DNA of 64,000 nt from Gammaproteobacteria bacterium (lineage in GTDB: Bacteria > Pseudomonadota > Gammaproteobacteria > Pseudomonadales > Halieaceae): the NCBI GenBank assembly GCA_024742415.1, contig JANSYN010000005.1, forward strand, positions 124,001 to 188,000, given 5' to 3'. The notes beneath the pieces were generated by a model, which saw nothing but the letters and a program-made list of their open reading frames with translations, ran no database searches and was not told the DNA's origin. Positions within the stretch are counted from its first letter, which is position 1. Every line of letters begins with the position of its first letter. Position numbers and translations under genes: made by a program. Positions 40,368 through 49,602 of this stretch are shown in pieces.

Positions 40368-42252
40368 CGGCCGTAGCCCCTTCAAGGGCGCCGCGCTTCT
40401 TCAGGTAAATCAATAGCAGGGATACCGCCGCCGGCGTAACACCCGGGATACGAGCCGCCCGCGCCAGGGTGTCCGGTTGTGCCTGGTTCAGCTTCTGCTT
40501 CACTTCGTTGGAAAGCCCATCGACTCTCTCGTAGTCCAGCCCCTGGGGCAGCGGCAGGTTCTCATGCCGACGCAGTTTATCGATATCGTCCTGCTGGCGC
40601 TCAATGTAACCGGCATACTTTGCCTGAATCGCGACCTGCTCTGCGACCTGCGGGTCGTCACAGCCGTGACCGGTCGCGTTTGCGATATCGTTGTAACCGA
40701 TTTCCGGGCGCTTGAGCAGATCCAGCAGCGAATACTCACGACCGAGCGGCGTTTTCAGGGTTGTCGCCAGCGACTCGGCCGCCGCCGTGTTCGGGTGAAC
40801 AAAACTACTGGCCAGCCGGGCATTCTCACGCTCGATTGCCTCGCGTTTTTGCGTGAAGCGCTGCCAGCGATTTTCATCCACCAGTCCTAAACGGTAGCCC
40901 GTCTCCGTCAAGCGCAGATCGGCGTTGTCCTCGCGCAGCAACAGTCGATACTCTGCACGCGACGTAAACATGCGATAGGGCTCAAGCGTACCCAATGTGA
41001 TCAGGTCATCCACCAGCACGCCGATGTATGCCTCGTCACGGCGCGGGCACCACGCTTCCTTGCCCTGTACCGCAAGCGCGGCATTCAGGCCCGCGAGCAA
41101 GCCCTGTGCGGCGGCCTCCTCATAACCTGTGGTGCCGTTGATCTGCCCGGCAAAATACAACCCTGGCAGGGCGCGCGTTTCCAGCGAGTACTGCAAGTCG
41201 CGCGGATCAAAAAAGTCGTATTCGATGGCATAGCCCGGACGCGTGATATGCGCCTGCTCAAAGCCGGCAATGCTTCGCACCAGCGCCATTTGCACGTCAA
41301 AGGGCAGGCTGGTTGAAATACCGTTGGGGTAAAGCTCGTTGGTCGTCAGACCTTCTGGTTCAATGAAAATCTGGTGCGAGGCCTTGTCAGCAAACCGATG
41401 GATCTTGTCTTCGATGCTGGGGCAATAACGCGGCCCAACGCCTTCAATCACACCAGAGAACAGTGGCGATCGATCAAGACCCGCGCGAATGAGATCGTGC
41501 GTTTTTTCATTAGTATAAGTGACCCAGCAGCAGCGCTGCTCGGGGTGCTCATCAACCGAGCCCAGAAATGACATCACTGGCATGGGCTCATCACCCCATT
41601 GCTCCTGCAAACCCGAAAAATCCACACTGCGGGCATCAATACGCGGTGGTGTTCCAGTTTTCAGGCGCTCTACACGAAAGGGTAATTCCCGCAATCGATT
41701 TGCCAGCGCAATCGACGGTGGGTCGCCAGCACGCCCACCCGAGTTGTTCTCCAGGCCAATGTGGAGCTTACCCCCAAGAAAAGTGCCGGTTGTTAACACC
41801 ACGCGCGGTGCCCTGAAAGTCAGGCCCATCTGGGTAATGGCACCGGCCACAGCGCCGTTTTCAATGAGTAAATCATCTACCGGCTGCTGGAAAATGGAGA
41901 GGTTGGGTTGTGATTCCAGAATGTTGCGGATGGCATTCTTATACAGAATTCTGTCTGCCTGGGCGCGTGTCGCGCGCACTGCGGGGCCCTTACGGCTATT
42001 CAACACCCGAAACTGTATGCCCGCCTGATCGGTAGCGCGGGCCATAGCGCCGCCCAGGGCATCCACTTCCTTCACCAGGTGGCTTTTACCGATACCGCCA
42101 ATCGCAGGGTTGCACGACATCTGGCCCAGCGTATCGACACTGTGTGTCAGCAATAGTGTGCGGCAACCCATCCGCGCGGCCGCAAGGCAAGCTTCCGTAC
42201 CGGCATGGCCGCCGCCGACGACAATAACGTCAAATGTCTGCTGGTATTCCAC
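40345..42252 (-). CDS. mnmG: tRNA uridine-5-carboxymethylaminomethyl modification enzyme MnmG
   Basis: With MnmE it installs the cmnm5 group on wobble U34 of several tRNAs. The 635-residue FAD protein has [12 protein letters not shown] at about residues 12-22, the [16 protein letters not shown] segment with the conserved cysteine, [16 protein letters not shown] and the GRAGDPPS loop, with a C-terminal helical domain that contacts MnmE. The start is GTG at 42252. It is the first gene of mnmG-rsmG-parA-parB. Confidence 0.98.
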   Translation of the reverse strand: MEYQQTFDVIVVGGGHAGTEACLAAARMGCRTLLLTHSVDTLGQMSCNPAIGGIGKSHLVKEVDALGGAMARATDQAGIQFRVLNSRKGPAVRATRAQADRILYKNAIRNILESQPNLSIFQQPVDDLLIENGAVAGAITQMGLTFRAPRVVLTTGTFLGGKLHIGLENNSGGRAGDPPSIALANRLRELPFRVERLKTGTPPRIDARSVDFSGLQEQWGDEPMPVMSFLGSVDEHPEQRCCWVTYTNEKTHDLIRAGLDRSPLFSGVIEGVGPRYCPSIEDKIHRFADKASHQIFIEPEGLTTNELYPNGISTSLPFDVQMALVRSIAGFEQAHITRPGYAIEYDFFDPRDLQYSLETRALPGLYFAGQINGTTGYEEAAAQGLLAGLNAALAVQGKEAWCPRRDEAYIGVLVDDLITLGTLEPYRMFTSRAEYRLLLREDNADLRLTETGYRLGLVDENRWQRFTQKREAIERENARLASSFVHPNTAAAESLATTLKTPLGREYSLLDLLKRPEIGYNDIANATGHGCDDPQVAEQVAIQAKYAGYIERQQDDIDKLRRHENLPLPQGLDYERVDGLSNEVKQKLNQAQPDTLARAARIPGVTPAAVSLLLIYLKKRGALEGATADGRRQLA

Positions 42253-42301
42253 AGGTTGTCACGACTCCGAAACGGACTGTACGCTTTGGCTTTTTAAGCG
42301 C

Positions 42302-42317
42302 CCCGCTACCCAGCGGG
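42302..42317 (-). promoter_or_regulatory. Leader hairpin of mnmG
   Basis: CCCGCT (42302-42307) and AGCGGG (42312-42317) form a 6-bp GC-rich stem with a 4-base loop just downstream of the predicted start point of the mnmG transcript. It has no T run, so it is not an intrinsic terminator. It may stabilise the 5' end. Confidence 0.4.
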
Positions 42318-42323
42318 TCGGCG

Positions 42324-42352
42324 ATTATACGCGCCAGCCGCAAGTTGATCAA
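42324..42352 (-). promoter_or_regulatory. Promoter of the mnmG-rsmG-parA-parB operon
   Basis: On the minus strand TTGATC (42347-42352) and a perfect TATAAT (42324-42329) are separated by exactly 17 bases, about 72 bases before the mnmG start. This is one of the clearest promoters in the window. The rest of the 193-bp gap to 42446 shows nothing else. Confidence 0.75.
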
Positions 42353-42445
42353 AAAGCATGCGGTGACTTTTTACACGTCCGGTAGCCCCAGGCACGGTTG
42401 CAATGCCCTGCTTTGTAGCGAATCGTGTTCGGGAGCGTCAGCGGT

Positions 42446-43501
42446 TCACTTGCTGGCATCGATCTCGGCGACAAACGCTTCTATCTCTTCCCAGGCCTGC
42501 CTGGCTTCGGTTAACTCTGGATGAAAAATCTGCCAAACATGCACCACATGCGGCCACGTTTGGAGTTTGACGGAGGAGCCATGCGCCACCGCTTTATTGG
42601 CATATCGCCGGGCATCATCGAGCAGCATTTCAGCCTCACTGGCCTGCACCAGCGTTGGTGGCAGGCCCGACAGATCACCAAACGCAGGTGAAACCGACGG
42701 ATCACGGGGTGTGATTCGGTTCTGAAACCACGACACCCACCACAACAATGGCCTGGGTACTTTCGCCAGCCGCCCAAATATGGGCCCGAGCATGGCATCC
42801 GTTTCCCTGTTTGTTATCCAGCTGGGAGACACGAGCGTTGCGTCAGTTAACGGGGAAAGCGCCACCGCAGCATCCGGTTGGCGCAGTGGCTGTGATCGTA
42901 GCCAGCCTGTTAGTGACAGGGTAAGGTTGCCTCCGGCGGAGTCACCGGCAACAAATATCCTGTCTGCTGCCGCGGGACCATCCGGGCCGTTGTTAACCAG
43001 CCACCGATACGCCTGCCGACAATCTGCTATCCCCGCCTTGCGTGAGTGTTCAGGCATCAGGCGATAATCAATGGCCAGCACCGCTGCCCTGGCAACACGG
43101 GAAAAGTTACTTGTGATGTTGCGGTGGCTTTTTGGGCTGCCCATCATGAAGGCGCCGCCATGGATGTACAGCACTCTGCGATCAGGGTCAGCGCCGGGAG
43201 CCAACACCCACTCAGCCGCAACACCTGAGGCATCGACAGGTTTGAATGTGGCATCCAGGTCACGACCGTCAGACATACTGTCCAGGTAGTTTCGAACCCG
43301 AGCCAGCCGCTCGCGACGGGGGCCGCCATTAAGGGCGCCCATACCTGAACTCAATTGCTGAACAACCGCCCGGTGCTCTTCACTGGGAGGCTCGCCATTG
43401 GAAAAGCTCTCACCACGAGGCCAGTCATAGGGAGAGAGGTCTTCTCCGCGCAGGTGAAACCAGGTGATCAATACAACCGCAAGTAGCAAAAACCAAAACA
43501 C
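42446..43501 (-). CDS. HSL-type alpha/beta hydrolase (lipase/esterase)
   Basis: The 351-residue protein begins with a hydrophobic anchor (residues 1-15, VFWFLLLAVVLITWF). A hormone-sensitive-lipase-like domain follows, with the oxyanion motif HGGAF at 114-118 and the nucleophile box GDSAGG at 186-191 (Ser188). An aspartate in the SEAEMLLDDARRY segment and a histidine in HVVHVW near the end would complete the triad. It hydrolyses short or medium acyl esters. The substrate is unknown. The frame is open to 43573, but the GTG at 43501 has AGGAG nine bases upstream and starts the anchor cleanly. It diverges from hppA. Confidence 0.85.
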   Translation of the reverse strand: MFWFLLLAVVLITWFHLRGEDLSPYDWPRGESFSNGEPPSEEHRAVVQQLSSGMGALNGGPRRERLARVRNYLDSMSDGRDLDATFKPVDASGVAAEWVLAPGADPDRRVLYIHGGAFMMGSPKSHRNITSNFSRVARAAVLAIDYRLMPEHSRKAGIADCRQAYRWLVNNGPDGPAAADRIFVAGDSAGGNLTLSLTGWLRSQPLRQPDAAVALSPLTDATLVSPSWITNRETDAMLGPIFGRLAKVPRPLLWWVSWFQNRITPRDPSVSPAFGDLSGLPPTLVQASEAEMLLDDARRYANKAVAHGSSVKLQTWPHVVHVWQIFHPELTEARQAWEEIEAFVAEIDASK

Positions 43502-43625
43502 GCTTTCTATCTCCTGAAAAATAAAGACCAATAAGCTTTGTGCCCCGATGGCCGGTAACACTTGACGGACCACTCAGGCACAACAAACCAATCAATATAC
43601 GCTAAATCGAAGGTCCCTGCGTTGC

Positions 43626-43655
43626 TTGTCAGCGTCTCGAATAGTGGCGTAGGAT
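43626..43655 (+). promoter_or_regulatory. Candidate promoter of hppA
   Basis: TTGTCA (43626-43631) and TAGGAT (43650-43655) are 18 bases apart, 41 bases before the hppA ATG. The -10 is imperfect, so this is a moderate call. Confidence 0.45.
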
Positions 43656-43695
43656 GGAGTGGCATAACAATAAAATAAACAGCAGGAGTCGTCCC

Positions 43696-45684
43696 ATGAA
43701 AGAGTATTTAGCAATACCTCCCATGCTCGGCGCCGCAGGTTTGGTCGTCGCGTTTATCATTTACCACATCATGACCAAAGCCAGCCCCGGTGAAGGCAAG
43801 ATCACCAAGATTGGTGACCAGATTCACCTCGGTGCAATGGTATTCATGAAACGTGAATACACGATGTTGGCACTGTTCGCGCTGGTGCTTCTCGTTGCAA
43901 TCTTCATTTCACCCCTGGGTACCAAGACTGCCATCGCTTTTCTGGCAGGGGCGCTGTCGTCCGCAACCGCAGGCTTTCTTGGTATGTTCGCCGCCACAAA
44001 AGCCAACGTGCGCACGGCCGTCGCCGCGCATGAAGAGGGGCAGGGCAAAGCTCTTACCATCTCTTTCTACGGCGGATCCATCATGGGCCTGTGTGTTGCA
44101 TCACTGGGTTTAATTGGATTGGGCAGCGTGTATTGGTTGTTTGGCGGAGATCCTGAAACCGCCCATGCCATACACGGTTTCGGTATGGGTGCCTCGGTCG
44201 TTGCCCTTTTCTCGAGAGTGGGCGGCGGCATCTTTACCAAGAGTGCCGATGTGGGCGCCGACCTTGTCGGAAAAATTGAAGCGGGCATTCCCGAGGATGA
44301 TCCACGCAACCCCGGAGTGATCGCAGACAACGTCGGTGATAACGTCGGTGATATCGCAGGTATGGGTTCAGATATTTTTGAATCTTACTGTGGCTCCATG
44401 ATTGCCTGTATCGCTATTGCGTCCACGATGGCGGTAGGTGTGCAGGCGGAAATGATGCTATTGCCACTCGCACTGGCCAGCATTGGCCTTATTGCATCCC
44501 TTATGGGCATTGGTGTTGTGCGCATGCGCTCGGCCGCGGCGCCTGAGGCCGCGCTGCGCACCGGAACGATGCTTGCCCCGGTGGTGTTCGCGTTCATGGC
44601 CTGGTTCTTGATAGCGGGACTGGGCTTGCCGCCCACTATCTGGTGGTCAGTGGTCAGTGGCGCGGTCGGCGGCATTGCAATCGGGTTGATCACGGAATAT
44701 TACACCGGTTCAACACCAGTTCAGAAAATCGCCAAATCGGGTGAAACCGGCCCTGCGACCGTGATGATTACCGGGCTGGCCGTTGGCATGCAGTCTGTTG
44801 TTCTGCCTATCCTGTTCCTGGCGGCCATTATTTTCGTCTCTACTGAACTGTCCGGCCTGTACGGCGTTGGCATCGCGGCGGTGGGTATGTTGGCGACCGT
44901 AGGCATCACAATGGCGATTGATGCCTATGGCCCGGTGGCAGACAACGCGGGCGGTATTGCCGAGATGGCCGGCATGGGTGCAGACACCAGAAAAATCACC
45001 GACGGTCTTGATGAAGTCGGCAACACCACAGCAGCGATCGGCAAGGGGTTTGCCATTGGCGCTGCTGCTTTGGCGGCACTGGCGATTATTGCCGCATTCG
45101 TCGAGACGGTGCAGCTCAACAATGCCGACTTTTCGTTGGAGATGTCTGATCCCACTGTGCTGGTGGGGATGTTTATCGGCGGAACGATTCCGTTTCTCAT
45201 CGCTTCCATCACCATGACCGCCGTTGGCGAGGCTGCCTTTGACATGATCAATGAGATTCGGCGGCAGTTTCGGGAAATACCGGGCCTACTGGAAGGCACC
45301 GCCGAGCCTGACACTGCCAAATGTGTAGACATTGCAACCACGGCCGCGCTGCGCCGCATGATTTTGCCGGGCGCAATCGCTGTTAGCGCGCCGGTAATCG
45401 TTGGTTTTGGTTTGGGCCCCTCATCCCTGGGTGGCATGTTGGGCGGTGCGCTCCTTGGTTGTGTACTTATGGCACTAATGATGGCTAACGCCGGTGGGGC
45501 CTGGGACAACGCCAAGAAATATGTGGAGAAAGGAAACCTCGGTGGGAAAGGCTCTGACACGCACGCTGCGGTTGTGGTTGGCGACACCGTCGGTGATCCG
45601 TTCAAGGATACCTCCGGACCTTCCATGAACATCCTGATCAACGTCATGGCTATTGTCAGCCTGGTCATCGCCCCGCTGTTATAA
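43696..45684 (+). CDS. hppA: Membrane-bound ion-pumping pyrophosphatase
   Basis: This protein hydrolyses pyrophosphate and pumps ions out of the cytoplasm. The 662-residue sequence has about 16 hydrophobic helices, the substrate motif [13 protein letters not shown] with [20 protein letters not shown], and the C-terminal [15 protein letters not shown] that binds Mg-pyrophosphate. The stretch [10 protein letters not shown] places alanine (A446) and glycine (G449) where K+-dependent enzymes have them. K+-independent ones have lysine and threonine. So it is probably K+-stimulated. Whether H+ or Na+ is pumped cannot be told. The ATG at 43696 has AGGAG seven bases upstream. Confidence 0.95.
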   Translation: MKEYLAIPPMLGAAGLVVAFIIYHIMTKASPGEGKITKIGDQIHLGAMVFMKREYTMLALFALVLLVAIFISPLGTKTAIAFLAGALSSATAGFLGMFAATKANVRTAVAAHEEGQGKALTISFYGGSIMGLCVASLGLIGLGSVYWLFGGDPETAHAIHGFGMGASVVALFSRVGGGIFTKSADVGADLVGKIEAGIPEDDPRNPGVIADNVGDNVGDIAGMGSDIFESYCGSMIACIAIASTMAVGVQAEMMLLPLALASIGLIASLMGIGVVRMRSAAAPEAALRTGTMLAPVVFAFMAWFLIAGLGLPPTIWWSVVSGAVGGIAIGLITEYYTGSTPVQKIAKSGETGPATVMITGLAVGMQSVVLPILFLAAIIFVSTELSGLYGVGIAAVGMLATVGITMAIDAYGPVADNAGGIAEMAGMGADTRKITDGLDEVGNTTAAIGKGFAIGAAALAALAIIAAFVETVQLNNADFSLEMSDPTVLVGMFIGGTIPFLIASITMTAVGEAAFDMINEIRRQFREIPGLLEGTAEPDTAKCVDIATTAALRRMILPGAIAVSAPVIVGFGLGPSSLGGMLGGALLGCVLMALMMANAGGAWDNAKKYVEKGNLGGKGSDTHAAVVVGDTVGDPFKDTSGPSMNILINVMAIVSLVIAPLL

Positions 45685-45694
45685 GCGTCAATGC

Positions 45695-45722
45695 AGATGC
45701 CCCGGCATTCGCCGGGACATCT
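45695..45722 (+). terminator. Hairpin downstream of hppA
   Basis: AGATG/CATCT and CCCGGC/GCCGGG pair in a long stem with a 4-base ATTC loop and one mismatched position, starting 11 bases after the hppA stop. There is no T run behind it, so it may be a weak terminator or an mRNA-stabilising hairpin. Confidence 0.55.
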
Positions 45723-45807
45723 GTATAACAACTCTTTGAACCAACCCCTGATCCTGAACCTGCCAATGGCACAAAGGCGGAGGTTTGGTCCATGATTATG
45801 CTCTGGG

Positions 45808-45836
45808 TTACAAGACGCATAAGAAGGTTTTAATAC
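45808..45836 (+). promoter_or_regulatory. Candidate promoter of the NTF2-like gene
   Basis: TTACAA (45808-45813) and TAATAC (45831-45836) are separated by 17 bases, 42 bases before the ATG. Both hexamers are imperfect. Confidence 0.4.
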
Positions 45837-45877
45837 TCGCACCCATGCACGGTGCGATTTTACAGGGAGCAAAACTC

Positions 45878-46342
45878 ATGGCGAGGTGGAAACGCAAGGA
45901 AATCGAGAAGGCCTTTGACAAGTATCAGGTTGCCGCACTCAAAGGTGCTCAAACCAAGGACTGGACCGATTGGGCTAACTGTTTTACTGAGGATGCCACT
46001 TACTTCGAGCATCACTACGGTCGCTTCTGGGGCCGTGAGCGGATACATGCATGGATTACTGAAACCATGAATCAGTGGCCGCCCAGCCACATGACCGCAT
46101 TCCCTATCACATGGTACTCCATCGATGAAGAGCGCGGATGGGTATTCTGTGAGGTGATGAATCGCATGGAAGACCTCGGTGATGGAAAGATCTACGAGGA
46201 ACCTAACATTACCATCCTGCATTACGCCGGTGAGGGCTTATTCAAATATGAAGAAGATGCCTACAACCCCCATAATATGGGCGTTATGATCGGTGCGTGG
46301 ATCGAAGCTAAAAAATCGCTGGATAAGAAGGACGGTCAATAG
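45878..46342 (+). CDS. NTF2-like (SnoaL-type) protein
   Basis: The 154-residue protein fits the nuclear-transport-factor-2-like fold. An N-terminal helix (KEIEKAFDKYQVAALKG) is followed by DWTDWANCFTEDATYFEHHYGRFWGRERI and a curved sheet (HMTAFPITWYSIDEERGWVFCEVMNRM). The family includes isomerases, hydratases, dioxygenase small subunits and non-catalytic proteins, so no reaction is assigned. The ATG at 45878 has GGGAG eight bases upstream. It is the first of three co-directional genes with possible catabolic roles. Confidence 0.78.
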   Translation: MARWKRKEIEKAFDKYQVAALKGAQTKDWTDWANCFTEDATYFEHHYGRFWGRERIHAWITETMNQWPPSHMTAFPITWYSIDEERGWVFCEVMNRMEDLGDGKIYEEPNITILHYAGEGLFKYEEDAYNPHNMGVMIGAWIEAKKSLDKKDGQ

Positions 46343-46390
46343 CGTTTAGACGACACGCCCACCAGAGCTAATCCGCAGAGTAATCAGACC

Positions 46391-47383
46391 TTGTCCAACG
46401 CTGTGATTCCGCGCAACATTGTTTTGCGTTTTGACATGCGCCGTTCCCCCCAGAGCGAGGATTCAGAATCCGCGCGCTACAGCGCCGCTATCGATATGGC
46501 ACAGTGGGCAGACAACAATTGCGTTGATGTAGTCGGGCTCTCGGAACATCACGACAGCCCCGACGGGTTTCTCAGTTCTCCCCTGTTGCTGGCAGGAATG
46601 ATCGCCGCCCGCACACTCTCAATTCGCCTGAGCGTCAGTGCGCTGTTAGTGCCTCTACACGACCCGCTGCGTCTGGCCGAAGATATCAGCGTTCTGGATC
46701 TGGTAAGCAACGGCCGGTTTTCGACGACCTGCGGACTGGGTTATCGCGAACAGGAATACCAACAGTTTGGCGTTGACTGGGCGCATCGTGGCAAGATATT
46801 TGATGACAAGCTGGATACCCTGGTAGCTGCCTTGTCAGGCGAATCGTTCCTCCATAACGGCAAGGAAACACGACTTGCCCCTGCACCCCTGTCGCCGGTG
46901 CAAGCGCTGTTGCTCATCGGCGGCAACAGTAAGGCTGCTGCCAGAAGGGCCGCTCGCCTGGGCCTGCTGTTCTGCCCGGCCATCGATGACCCTGAGCTGG
47001 AAGCGACCTATCTTGCGGCCTGTGAGGAATACAACACAGGCTTTGCTATGACCATTTTTCCGAGGGAGCCGGCAACAACATTCATCTGTGAAGACCCTGA
47101 CGCGGGGTGGAAGCAGTTGGGCCGGTATCTGTTGTTTGATGCTCTGGCCTATGGCGCGTGGCGGCATCCCAATCGCAGGGCCTATGCGGAATCTTTCGCT
47201 TGTGACATGGAAGCGCTCAGGCAGGAAGGCAAGTACCGTATTCTTTCGCCCGAACAGGCATTGCAAACCATAGAAGAAACCGGCTCCCTGCACCTGGCAC
47301 CCTTGTGCGGTGGCGTTCCCGTTGCGCAGGGCTGGAAGAGCCTCAAGCTCTTTGAAGATAAAGTGCAGCCCTACCTCACCTGA
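46391..47383 (+). CDS. Luciferase-like (LLM) flavin monooxygenase
   Basis: The 330-residue protein has the TIM-barrel luciferase-like layout: FDMRRS near the N-terminus, VVGLSEHHDSPDGFLSSPLLLAGMIAARTLSIRLSVSALLVPLHDPLRLAEDISVLDLVSNGRF in usual family order, and GNSKAAARRAARLGLLF. Such enzymes use reduced FMN or F420 to oxygenate or oxidise aldehydes, terpenoids or sulfonates. The substrate is unknown. The start is uncertain: TTG at 46391 gives the listed product and GTG at 46403 is an alternative. It lies 48 bp after the NTF2-like gene. Confidence 0.83.
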   Translation: MSNAVIPRNIVLRFDMRRSPQSEDSESARYSAAIDMAQWADNNCVDVVGLSEHHDSPDGFLSSPLLLAGMIAARTLSIRLSVSALLVPLHDPLRLAEDISVLDLVSNGRFSTTCGLGYREQEYQQFGVDWAHRGKIFDDKLDTLVAALSGESFLHNGKETRLAPAPLSPVQALLLIGGNSKAAARRAARLGLLFCPAIDDPELEATYLAACEEYNTGFAMTIFPREPATTFICEDPDAGWKQLGRYLLFDALAYGAWRHPNRRAYAESFACDMEALRQEGKYRILSPEQALQTIEETGSLHLAPLCGGVPVAQGWKSLKLFEDKVQPYLT

Positions 47384-47463
47384 TACCTCAGCGGCAGCTC
47401 ACGCTGGCGGCCTGACAAGCAACACGACAGCCGGGCCTTGCGCGCTGCATGGCTGCTACAACT

Positions 47464-47519
47464 ACAAGGCGCACAAGGCTTGTTGGCGTTAGCGAACGCT
47501 CTTGTTCCAGCGCCCTTGT
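47464..47519 (+). other. Large imperfect stem-loop in the gap before the ligase gene
   Basis: Outer arms 47464-47472 and 47510-47519 pair over 9 bp with one bulge (ACAAGG/CCTTGT plus CGC/GCG). ACAAG at 47473-47477 pairs with CTTGT at 47501-47505, and GCGTT (47486-47490) pairs with AACGC (47495-47499) around AGCG. It fills much of the 208-bp gap between the monooxygenase and the ligase. No promoter is obvious there. Confidence 0.5.
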
Positions 47520-47591
47520 TGCTGCAACATCGCTACTGGTAGCACCGTTCACCTCTTCTAAAAAAACCATACAGAAACAGTGGGATAAACT

Positions 47592-49139
47592 ATGAGCAGC
47601 GAAATCAATATCGGCGATCTACTGACTACCCGAACCTTTCTTAACCCGAATAAAGAAGCGCTGTACGACGACTATGCGGGCTTGCGCATGACCTACCGGG
47701 ACTTGAACGAGCGCGCTAATCGCTGCGGGAATGGCCTTTTTGACCTGGGGCTCAGACGAGGCGATCGCGTTGCCCTGCTGGCGCAGAACGGACACCAGTT
47801 CGCTGAGAATTTTTTTGGTCCAACCAAAATTGGTATGGTGATGATGCCGCTGAACTGGCGGCTGACCGCGCAGGAGCTAGCGTTCATACTCAAGGATGGT
47901 GGCGCCACGGCTATCGTATTTGATGCAGAATTCGCACCTGTCATCGACGAAATTCGCGGCATGGGCGCTGCAGGTAGTGACCTGGAACATTTCATCTGCA
48001 TCGGCGAAAACGCGCCGGATTATGCAACCAGCTATGAAGCCATGCTGCAGGCCAGCAGCACGGAAGAGCCCACCGAAAAAGCCGGTCCGGATGACAACCT
48101 TTTCATCATGTATACCTCTGGCACTACCGGTCACCCCAAGGGTGTTGTGCATACTCACACCACGGTCATGTGGGGTTTGCTTACCTTCAATGCAACGGCC
48201 GATACACACTTTAGTGACCGCTACCTCCTCATGATGCCCATGTTTCATGTTGGCGCACTGACGCCGCTAATCTCTTCAACGTATCTTGGGACGACCTTGG
48301 TTTTACTGCGCTCTTTTGACCCGGTGCACACGTGGAAAACTATTGAAGCTGAACGCATCACTACCACGTTGGCCGTACCTGCAATGCTCAATTTCATGTT
48401 GCAGGTACCAGATTACGAAAAATACGATTGGTCCAGCGTGCGCTATGTCGCCAGCGGCGCGGCGCCCGTGCCACCAAGCCTGATAAAAACCTACATGGAA
48501 ATGGGCATACAGATCAACCAGATCTACGGCATGACAGAAACCTGTGGCCCGGCATGCATGATTGGCCCTGATGACGCGGTCAGCAAGATTGGTTCAACCG
48601 GGAAGGCGTTTTTCCACACAGGCGTTCGCATTGTCGACAGCCAGGGTAATGACCAGCCACCAGGTGAACCAGGCGAAGTGTTGGTCAAAGGTCCGCACAT
48701 CATGAAAGAGTACTGGAACAGGCCTGAAGCGACGGCAGAGGCGATTGTGGATGGCTGGTTATACACGGGAGATATAGCGACCTGGGACGAAGACAAGTTT
48801 GTCACTATACAGGATCGCATGAAGGATATGATTATTTCCGGCGGAGAAAACATTTATCCTGCAGAGGTAGAAAATATCCTGCTTCAACATCCGGAGATTT
48901 CTGACGTTGCAGTGATCGGACAACCCAGCGCGCGGTGGGGTGAAAGTCCTGTGGCTGTGATTGTCTCTGAGAACCCCGAACTGTCCATCGCGGATATCAC
49001 GCAGCACTGTGAAGGAAAACTGGCCCGATTCAAAATTCCCAAGGGCATTGAGCGTATCGATATTATCCCGCGCAACCCCAGTGGGAAAATACTCAAGCGC
49101 ATCTTGCGCGATGAATTTCCGGGGCCGGCACCTGAATAG
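47592..49139 (+). CDS. Acyl-CoA synthetase / AMP-forming ligase
   Basis: The enzyme activates a carboxylic acid with ATP and joins it to CoA. The 515-residue protein has the P-loop-like YTSGTTGHPKG at residues 174-184, the adenylate-binding QIYGMTETCG, GWLYTGDIA and the C-terminal hinge DRMKDMIISGGENIYPAEVE, then the catalytic lysine in NPSGKILKR. This branch covers medium- and long-chain fatty acyl-CoA ligases and related aryl ligases. The acid cannot be named. Position suggests that it works with the two upstream genes. Confidence 0.92.
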   Translation: MSSEINIGDLLTTRTFLNPNKEALYDDYAGLRMTYRDLNERANRCGNGLFDLGLRRGDRVALLAQNGHQFAENFFGPTKIGMVMMPLNWRLTAQELAFILKDGGATAIVFDAEFAPVIDEIRGMGAAGSDLEHFICIGENAPDYATSYEAMLQASSTEEPTEKAGPDDNLFIMYTSGTTGHPKGVVHTHTTVMWGLLTFNATADTHFSDRYLLMMPMFHVGALTPLISSTYLGTTLVLLRSFDPVHTWKTIEAERITTTLAVPAMLNFMLQVPDYEKYDWSSVRYVASGAAPVPPSLIKTYMEMGIQINQIYGMTETCGPACMIGPDDAVSKIGSTGKAFFHTGVRIVDSQGNDQPPGEPGEVLVKGPHIMKEYWNRPEATAEAIVDGWLYTGDIATWDEDKFVTIQDRMKDMIISGGENIYPAEVENILLQHPEISDVAVIGQPSARWGESPVAVIVSENPELSIADITQHCEGKLARFKIPKGIERIDIIPRNPSGKILKRILRDEFPGPAPE

Positions 49140-49602
49140 TAGCGGACGGTGTGAACAGGTTTTCTTGTGTTTATCAGTCTTCTACTTACTATAAATAATA
49201 TATGTATAGAGATATATAAGATTACTATAGTAATAATTATTAGGGGTGCCCTTTGCTGTGGAAAACCCCTTGTTTTAAAGACTATTCAGTGGCTTGCGCG
49301 CATGATAAACCAAGGGATATCCCCTGCTTTTGACGTCAGCTATGCGTTACCAAACGGTGCATAACAAGGCCTGTGTTGTGCATGAAAAAACGATCGCCTT
49401 TTTGCCTGTGTAGAAAGCACTTTTTTATCACAAGCTAATACAGGCTATCCCCACCAGTTGTACACATTACTTTCACGCTGCTGGTTGTGTCGCTACAGCA
49501 TGGTAATAAGTGTTGAATGAGTTGTGGATAGGACCGTTACAACGCGATGGATAGCAACATTGTTGTGAGGCGATCATGTGTAAGGCTTGGAAAAGCTGTG
49601 GA
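49140..49602. other. AT-rich non-coding region with degenerate DnaA-box-like sites
   Basis: No convincing gene lies here. Positions 49180-49242 are almost pure A/T. Downstream lie several near-matches to TTATNCACA: TGTGGATAG (49523-49531, 8 of 9 on the minus strand), TTGTACACA (49459-49467, 8 of 9) and TTATGCACC on the minus strand (49356-49364, 8 of 9). Weaker copies also occur. Palindromes GGGATATCCC (49314-49323) and TGACGTCA (49331-49338) also occur. The region resembles an origin-like or DnaA-binding module, but the strict box is absent. Confidence 0.4.
49242..49276 (+). terminator. Probable terminator after the acyl-CoA ligase gene
   Basis: AGGGGT (49242-49247) and ACCCCT (49265-49270) form a stem with a 17-base loop, followed by TGTTTT. 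It lies 103 bases after the ligase stop. The large loop makes this a moderate call. Confidence 0.45.

Noticed and set aside
47405-47495. Integron attC-like site after the monooxygenase gene
   Set aside because: GCCTGACAAGC and GCTTGTTGGCGTTAGC pair partly and look attC-like, but the GTTRRRY core is not met, there is only one copy, and no integrase or further cassettes are present.
48325-48342. Possible third parS in the acyl-CoA ligase gene
   Set aside because: Only the half CACGTGGAA matches. The left half departs from the palindrome, so it is at most a half-site.
49167-49364. 65-codon open frame on the plus strand in the AT-rich gap
   Set aside because: It starts with GTG, has no ribosome-binding site, its composition simply reflects the A/T tract, and it overlaps the likely ligase terminator.
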